From positions 1 to 10,910 of the forward strand of contig JAAZFB010000191.1 of the NCBI GenBank assembly GCA_012511915.1: DNA of 10,910 nucleotides, in the 5' to 3' direction. The translations under genes were made by a program, and so were the position numbers. Below the pieces are notes generated by a model, which saw only the letters and a list, made by a program, of their open reading frames with translations, was not told the origin of the DNA and did no database searches. This document shows, in pieces, positions 7,300 through 10,910 of this stretch; within the stretch, counting starts at the first letter, position 1; every line of letters starts with the position of its first letter. The DNA is from Clostridiaceae bacterium (GTDB lineage Bacteria; Bacillota; Clostridia; Monoglobales; Firm-18).

Positions 7300-8169
7300 T
7301 TATTTCTCCCACTCTTTAATATCTTTTAAATCATTATAAACATCCATATAACTTTTATACCGGCTGTGGCATATTTCCCCTTTTTCAAGCGCAGCACCAA
7401 CACCGCAAATGTTAGGTTTTGCCCCTATATGAATACAATCTGCAAACCGACAATTTTCGAAACGGGCAAACTCTCTGAAATAGTCTTTTAGTTGATTTGA
7501 CCTTATACTCGTAATTTCTAATAATGAAAAACCGGGTGTGTCTATAACGTACCTATTCTGCTTAAATGGCAACAGCTCAGAATGACGTGTTGTATGTTTG
7601 CCCCTGTTGATTTTACTCACATCTCCGGTTAAAAGGTCAAAACCAAAGCAGTTTAAAATACTCGTTTTCCCAACACCGGAGTTCCCGGCAAATGAAGTAA
7701 TTCTATCTGTCATCATACTTTTAAGCTCGTCAATGCCTTCATTTGTTTGAGAACAAGTCTTAACCGTCTCGAAACCTGCTTTTTTATATATATTAATTAT
7801 TTCGTCACCGGAAGCTATATCGATTTTATTTACAACAATAATTATTCTAATCTTAATATATTCAGCTGTTGCTATAAGCTTATCAACCATTAAAAAATCA
7901 GGTTTGGGGTTGGCAGTCGATATTACGACAGCAATTGCATCAACATTTGCCACCGGGGGGCGCATAAGGGAATTTTTTCGTTTTGCGATTTCTTCAATGG
8001 CGCCCTCTTTAGGGTCTTCCTCAGAAATCCGTATTTTTACCATATCACCTGTAACAGGTGTTATATTTTCTTTTCGCAATCTGCCCATTGCCTTGCATTG
8101 TATAATGCCTAAATCGGTTTGGACATAATAAAACCCGCCTATACCTTTTAAAATAATTCCATTTGTCAT
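7300..8169 (-). CDS. rsgA: Small-subunit ribosome biogenesis GTPase RsgA (CpgA/YloQ)
   Basis: This circularly permuted GTPase binds the maturing 30S subunit and helps late assembly. The 289-residue product has an N-terminal OB fold (about 1-70, GIILKGIGGFYYV onward). The GTPase domain shows the permuted order: the G4 motif NKID (114-117) precedes G1 GNSGVGKT (162-169), G2-like KINRGKHTTRHSELL and G3 DTPG (210-213). The C-terminal zinc region has C240, C245, H247 and C255. The last interval, H-x7-C, is two residues longer than the H-x5-C I recall as typical. The start ATG overlaps the prkC stop as ATGA. In Bacillus subtilis the orthologue CpgA is a PrkC substrate, so this coupling may be functional as well as positional. 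Confidence 0.96.
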   Translation of the reverse strand: MTNGIILKGIGGFYYVQTDLGIIQCKAMGRLRKENITPVTGDMVKIRISEEDPKEGAIEEIAKRKNSLMRPPVANVDAIAVVISTANPKPDFLMVDKLIATAEYIKIRIIIVVNKIDIASGDEIINIYKKAGFETVKTCSQTNEGIDELKSMMTDRITSFAGNSGVGKTSILNCFGFDLLTGDVSKINRGKHTTRHSELLPFKQNRYVIDTPGFSLLEITSIRSNQLKDYFREFARFENCRFADCIHIGAKPNICGVGAALEKGEICHSRYKSYMDVYNDLKDIKEWEK

Positions 8170-10067
8170 AGATTCACCGACATAGTACGCGAGAGCACAT
8201 CATCATAATAAACTTCAAGCAAAACAGAATCTTTGCCGTTAATTGTAATATCGAATGCGCCTTCGCTACTGTTGTGCGTTGCGTGATGAATAATCTTCCC
8301 GTCAGCAACTATCTTTATGTTTGTTTTATCTTTGTTTTGCGGAATTGTAATGGTAACAATTTTGCTTTGAGGTTGCTCCCCTATGCTGACCCAAAGGTCC
8401 ACACTAGTGTACGGTTTTACCTCAGAGTTAGACGGCACGCCCTGTTCGGTAACTGTGCCAATCTGTTTACTGCTATATACTTCTCTTATCTCGCCCTCTA
8501 AAAGATTATTATCCGCTAATATTTTTTTTGCAAGCTGAATATTGAGTTCAACCAAGTTAGGCATTAATACTTTTTTATCCCCAACACCGCTGCTGACATA
8601 CAGCGTTACCGTTTCGCCCTCTTTTACGGTAGCGTTTGCGCCGGGACTTGTGCGAATTACTATTCCTTCTGCAATTGTATCACTTTCTTCTCGCTCTTCC
8701 CTAACTTTAATACCCATATCCTCAAGGGCAAGTTTTGTTTCAATAAAACCCTTCCGCTCGCAATTTTCTAAACTAATTTCTGCCAAGCCCTTACTGACAG
8801 TTACTTCAATCGTAAGGGGTAGTTTTACTATTTTGTCGGCTTTAGGATTTTGGGACACAATTTCACCTTTTTCATAGTCCTCACTGCTTACCGTTTGAAC
8901 AAGGGTTAGCGTAATATTTTTTGTGGCATATTGATCTATTATATCTTCGTATACTTCTCCCAGCAAATCCGGAACTTTTACTTCATTTGCCGAGACACCG
9001 CCAAACATACCCGGGTACAAAATTGCAACTGCCCCAACTATTAATGCGGCAACTAAAACTACCGACGTAATAACCGCCCAAAAGACCGTTTTTTTACTTT
9101 CTTTGCTATTGTTCTTACTTTCGTCTGCCTTTTTGGGGATGCGTTCATCATTGTCAGTTTGGGCTGTTTTTGTAATATCTCCGGTTACAATCGGTATTTT
9201 TTTAGTTTGTTCGCTCTCTACTATTTCAAGCATATTTATTTCAGCTTCAGGGTCCACTTTCGCACGTTCCAAATCACGCAGTAAATCATTTGCCGTTTGA
9301 TATCTTTTTGATTGTTCTTTATTCATAGCTTTTAGTATAATATTTTCTACTGCTAAGGGGACTGCAATGTTATACTCTTTTGGCGAAACAGGTGCTTCCT
9401 GTATCTGCTTTATTGCTACAGATACAGTATTTTCGCCCTCAAACGGAAGTCTTCCGGTTACCATTTCATACATCACAATGCCAAGGGAATATATATCACT
9501 CTTAAAATCGGTGTATCCGCCCCGTGCCTGCTCAGGTGATAAATAATGTACACTTCCCATGGTGCTTCCGGTAAGTGTTACTGACGAAACGGATGCCGCC
9601 CTTGCTATTCCAAAATCCGTTACCTTTAGTACTTCTTCCGGCGTTATAATAATGTTTTGCGGTTTTATATCACGATGAATAATACCACTGTTGTGGGCGC
9701 AAATAAGCGCCCTGCAGATTTGTATTGCGAAATCAACCGATTGGCGCCAACTCAACATTTTGTTTTTCTTGATGTATTCTTTTAATGTCATGCCCTCGAC
9801 ATGTTCCATGACAATATATTCTATATCCCCCTCACGTCCCACATCAAAAATGCTGACTATATTTTGGTGTGAAAGGGCTGCCGCAGCTTGTGCCTCTGTG
9901 TTGAAACGGGTTAAAAACTCCGCATCCTTGGCAAACTCAGACCGCAAAATCTTAACGGCAACAAAACGATTTAACAGAAGGCAACGTGCTTTATATACAT
10001 CTGCCATGCCTCCATCGCCTATTTTCTTTATAATTTCATATCTTTTGCCCAATACCTTGCCTATCAT
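8166..10067 (-). CDS. prkC: PASTA-domain Ser/Thr protein kinase
   Basis: This membrane-bound Hanks-type kinase senses peptidoglycan fragments or lipid II and phosphorylates cytosolic targets. Counting from the ATG at 10067 (633 residues), the kinase domain spans about 9-270. It has the glycine loop IGDGGMADVY, VAVKIL with K39, HRDIKPQN with D133, DFGIAR with D151, and an activation segment rich in Thr/Ser before GSVHYLSPEQARG. A charged cytosolic linker leads to one transmembrane helix at 328-351. Three extracellular PASTA repeats follow (about 363-427, 428-494, 495-563), then a 70-residue beta-rich, probably Ig-like, C-terminal domain. The second PASTA lacks the usual VP-D start. A TTG one codon upstream (10068-10070) is also usable; I prefer the ATG because the family begins MIGK-L--RYEI. 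It follows prpC closely and overlaps rsgA by 4 nt. Confidence 0.96.
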   Translation of the reverse strand: MIGKVLGKRYEIIKKIGDGGMADVYKARCLLLNRFVAVKILRSEFAKDAEFLTRFNTEAQAAAALSHQNIVSIFDVGREGDIEYIVMEHVEGMTLKEYIKKNKMLSWRQSVDFAIQICRALICAHNSGIIHRDIKPQNIIITPEEVLKVTDFGIARAASVSSVTLTGSTMGSVHYLSPEQARGGYTDFKSDIYSLGIVMYEMVTGRLPFEGENTVSVAIKQIQEAPVSPKEYNIAVPLAVENIILKAMNKEQSKRYQTANDLLRDLERAKVDPEAEINMLEIVESEQTKKIPIVTGDITKTAQTDNDERIPKKADESKNNSKESKKTVFWAVITSVVLVAALIVGAVAILYPGMFGGVSANEVKVPDLLGEVYEDIIDQYATKNITLTLVQTVSSEDYEKGEIVSQNPKADKIVKLPLTIEVTVSKGLAEISLENCERKGFIETKLALEDMGIKVREEREESDTIAEGIVIRTSPGANATVKEGETVTLYVSSGVGDKKVLMPNLVELNIQLAKKILADNNLLEGEIREVYSSKQIGTVTEQGVPSNSEVKPYTSVDLWVSIGEQPQSKIVTITIPQNKDKTNIKIVADGKIIHHATHNSSEGAFDITINGKDSVLLEVYYDDVLSRTMSVNL

Positions 10068-10074
10068 CAAAATT

Positions 10075-10085
10075 CCCCCCCCTTA
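10075..10085 (-). promoter_or_regulatory. prkC ribosome binding site made of the prpC stop plus a G8 run
   Basis: The - strand reads TAAGGGGGGGG from 10085 to 10075. The TAA is the prpC stop codon, and TAAGGGGG can pair with the 16S anti-Shine-Dalgarno (consensus TAAGGAGG) with one G:U wobble. Eight consecutive Gs are rare in such AT-rich sequence. Depending on which Gs pair, the spacing suits either the TTG at 10070 or the ATG at 10067. Confidence 0.7.
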
Positions 10086-10781
10086 AACCAAAATCAAAAC
10101 AATGGTAATGTTATCAGTTCCGCCGTTACTGTTAGCCATATCAACAAGTTTGGTAACTGCCTCATCCGAATCCATTGTTTTTATTATAGTTTTAATTTCG
10201 CTGTCAGATAAAAATGATGTTAACCCATCGGTGCAAAGCATAATATAATCACCCTTTTTGAGTGAAACTTTACAAATATCCACCTCAATTGTGCTGTCCG
10301 TGCCGATTGCACGGGTGATTAAATTTTTCTGCGGGTGATTTTTCGCTTCCTGCGGTGTTATAGTGCCGCTTTCAATAAGATTTTGCACGATAGAATGGTC
10401 GTTGGTTAGCTGTACGAAAGTATCATCGGATAAATGATATGCCCGTGAATCACCAACATGCGCAATATATGCGGTTTTATCCTCAAAATAGCACAGCACA
10501 GCTGTTGTACCCATTCCCTCAAGTTCCGGGTCGTTTAAAGACATATCATAAATTGCTCTATTTGCCTGAATGATGACGTTTTTTAGCAATGCTTCAATAC
10601 CGAATGACTGTTGTTTGATACCCTTCTTTATTATTTCTATTGCGGCTTTGCTTGCGACTTCTCCACCCTTATGACCACCCATTCCATCAGCAACTATGCA
10701 CCAGTTATCCCCGACAAAATAATTATCTTGGTTAACTGCTCTTTTATTGCCTACATCAGTTATAACACTATATTTTCTCAA
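10083..10781 (-). CDS. prpC: PP2C-family (PPM) Ser/Thr protein phosphatase, partner of PrkC
   Basis: This soluble Mn/Mg-dependent phosphatase reverses PrkC phosphorylation. Its 232 residues are slightly short but complete. Motifs in order are TDVGNKRAVNQDNYFV (8-23), VADGMGGHKGGEVAS with metal ligands D32/G33, GMGTTAVL, AHVGDSRAYHL, LTNDHSIVQNL, HPQKNLITRAIGT, LCTDGLTSFLSD with D186, and GGTDNITIVLI with D224. The start codon is TTG (10781-10779). It is supported by GGTAGG (10795-10790) with an 8-nt spacer and by the family N-terminus RKYSVITDVGNKR. It is the first gene of the six-gene - strand run and is 12-15 nt from prkC. In Bacillus an rlmN gene precedes it; here no recognisable gene lies within the 129 bases up to the window edge. 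Confidence 0.96.
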   Translation of the reverse strand: MRKYSVITDVGNKRAVNQDNYFVGDNWCIVADGMGGHKGGEVASKAAIEIIKKGIKQQSFGIEALLKNVIIQANRAIYDMSLNDPELEGMGTTAVLCYFEDKTAYIAHVGDSRAYHLSDDTFVQLTNDHSIVQNLIESGTITPQEAKNHPQKNLITRAIGTDSTIEVDICKVSLKKGDYIMLCTDGLTSFLSDSEIKTIIKTMDSDEAVTKLVDMANSNGGTDNITIVLILV

Positions 10782-10805
10782 ATTTAAAACCTACCCTTAA
10801 ACCAA

Positions 10806-10837
10806 ATTATACCCTAAATTCAATAATCGTATATCAA
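10806..10837 (-). promoter_or_regulatory. Candidate promoter for the prpC-prkC operon
   Basis: A perfect TATAAT (10811-10806) lies 24 nt before the prpC TTG start. The nearest acceptable -35, TTGATA (10837-10832), is 20 bp upstream, which is long. If real, the leader would be under 20 nt. The operon may also be read through from genes beyond the right edge. Confidence 0.4.
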
Positions 10838-10873
10838 GCTATTAACCCTTTCATCACTTATACTAAATTCAAT
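10807..10873 (-). repeat. Duplicated AT-rich motif upstream of prpC
   Basis: On the - strand ATTGAATTTAGTATAA (10873-10858) and ATTGAATTTAGGGTATAA (10824-10807) are the same motif with a GG insertion, about 50 bp apart. The downstream copy contains the candidate -10. This could be a duplicated promoter or operator segment, or chance in AT-rich sequence. The rest of 10782-10910 holds no gene I recognise. A short - strand open frame entering from the right edge ends within it but shows no family signature. Confidence 0.4.
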
Positions 10874-10910
10874 CAAATATAGTGTTATATTTGCGAGATG
10901 ATTTTTTGCT

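Noticed and set aside
8274..10086. + strand open frames opposite prkC, the longest 131 codons.
   Set aside because: They are shadows of the kinase and PASTA coding sequence, with low-complexity composition and no recognisable domain.
10782..10910. 3' end of an rlmN gene, expected upstream of prpC by synteny.
   Set aside because: The short - strand frames entering from the right edge show none of the RlmN C-terminal residues that I would recognise, so I do not call a gene.

Overview
The window is a low-GC (by eye roughly 35-40 %) Gram-positive chromosomal segment, most likely from an anaerobic Clostridia-type Firmicute. Three things point this way. It has the prpC-prkC-rsgA-rpe-thiN gene order known from Bacillus and Clostridia. 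It carries a pyruvate,phosphate dikinase typical of anaerobes. It also has a secreted-type foldase fused to a copper-amine-oxidase-like 'stalk' domain, an architecture common in this group. I cannot name a genus. I see no tRNA, rRNA, CRISPR array, insertion sequence, phage gene or known riboswitch.

Layout. (1) Positions 1-963, + strand: the 3' part of a PrsA/SurA-like peptidyl-prolyl isomerase gene, cut by the left edge. (2) Positions 964-1140: a convergent intergenic region with a stack of inverted repeats, ending in a perfect 39-nt palindrome that acts as a two-way terminator. (3) Positions 1141-3768, - strand: ppdK. (4) Positions 3769-3967: a divergent promoter region, with a consensus promoter for ppdK on one strand and a good one for rsmI on the other. 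(5) Positions 3968-4804, + strand: rsmI, a 16S rRNA methyltransferase. (6) Positions 10781 down to 4825, - strand: six genes in tight order, prpC, prkC, rsgA, rpe, thiN and an aldo/keto reductase with a ferredoxin-like C-terminus. Two internal junctions are very tight (a 12-15 nt gap at prpC/prkC and a 26-nt gap at rsgA/rpe) and two are ATGA overlaps (prkC/rsgA and rpe/thiN), so at least the first five look like one operon. (7) Positions 10782-10910: the prpC upstream region, with a candidate promoter and a duplicated AT-rich motif.

How the genes work together. prpC and prkC form the phosphatase/kinase pair that senses cell-wall fragments through extracellular PASTA domains. rsgA is a 30S ribosome maturation GTPase and a known PrkC substrate in Bacillus. 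rpe (pentose phosphate) and thiN (thiamine pyrophosphate) follow, and TPP is the cofactor of transketolase, which uses the Rpe product. The reductase at the end replaces the usual downstream neighbours and has no assigned substrate. rsmI, like rsgA, acts on the small ribosomal subunit but is transcribed from its own promoter on the other strand.

Most of this window is conserved housekeeping sequence, and I did not find a convincing undescribed system. The points most worth checking are the G8 homopolymer inside the prkC ribosome binding site, the stacked inverted repeats at 988-1109, the foldase fusion, the orphan Fe-S aldo/keto reductase, and a few substitutions at normally conserved motif positions.
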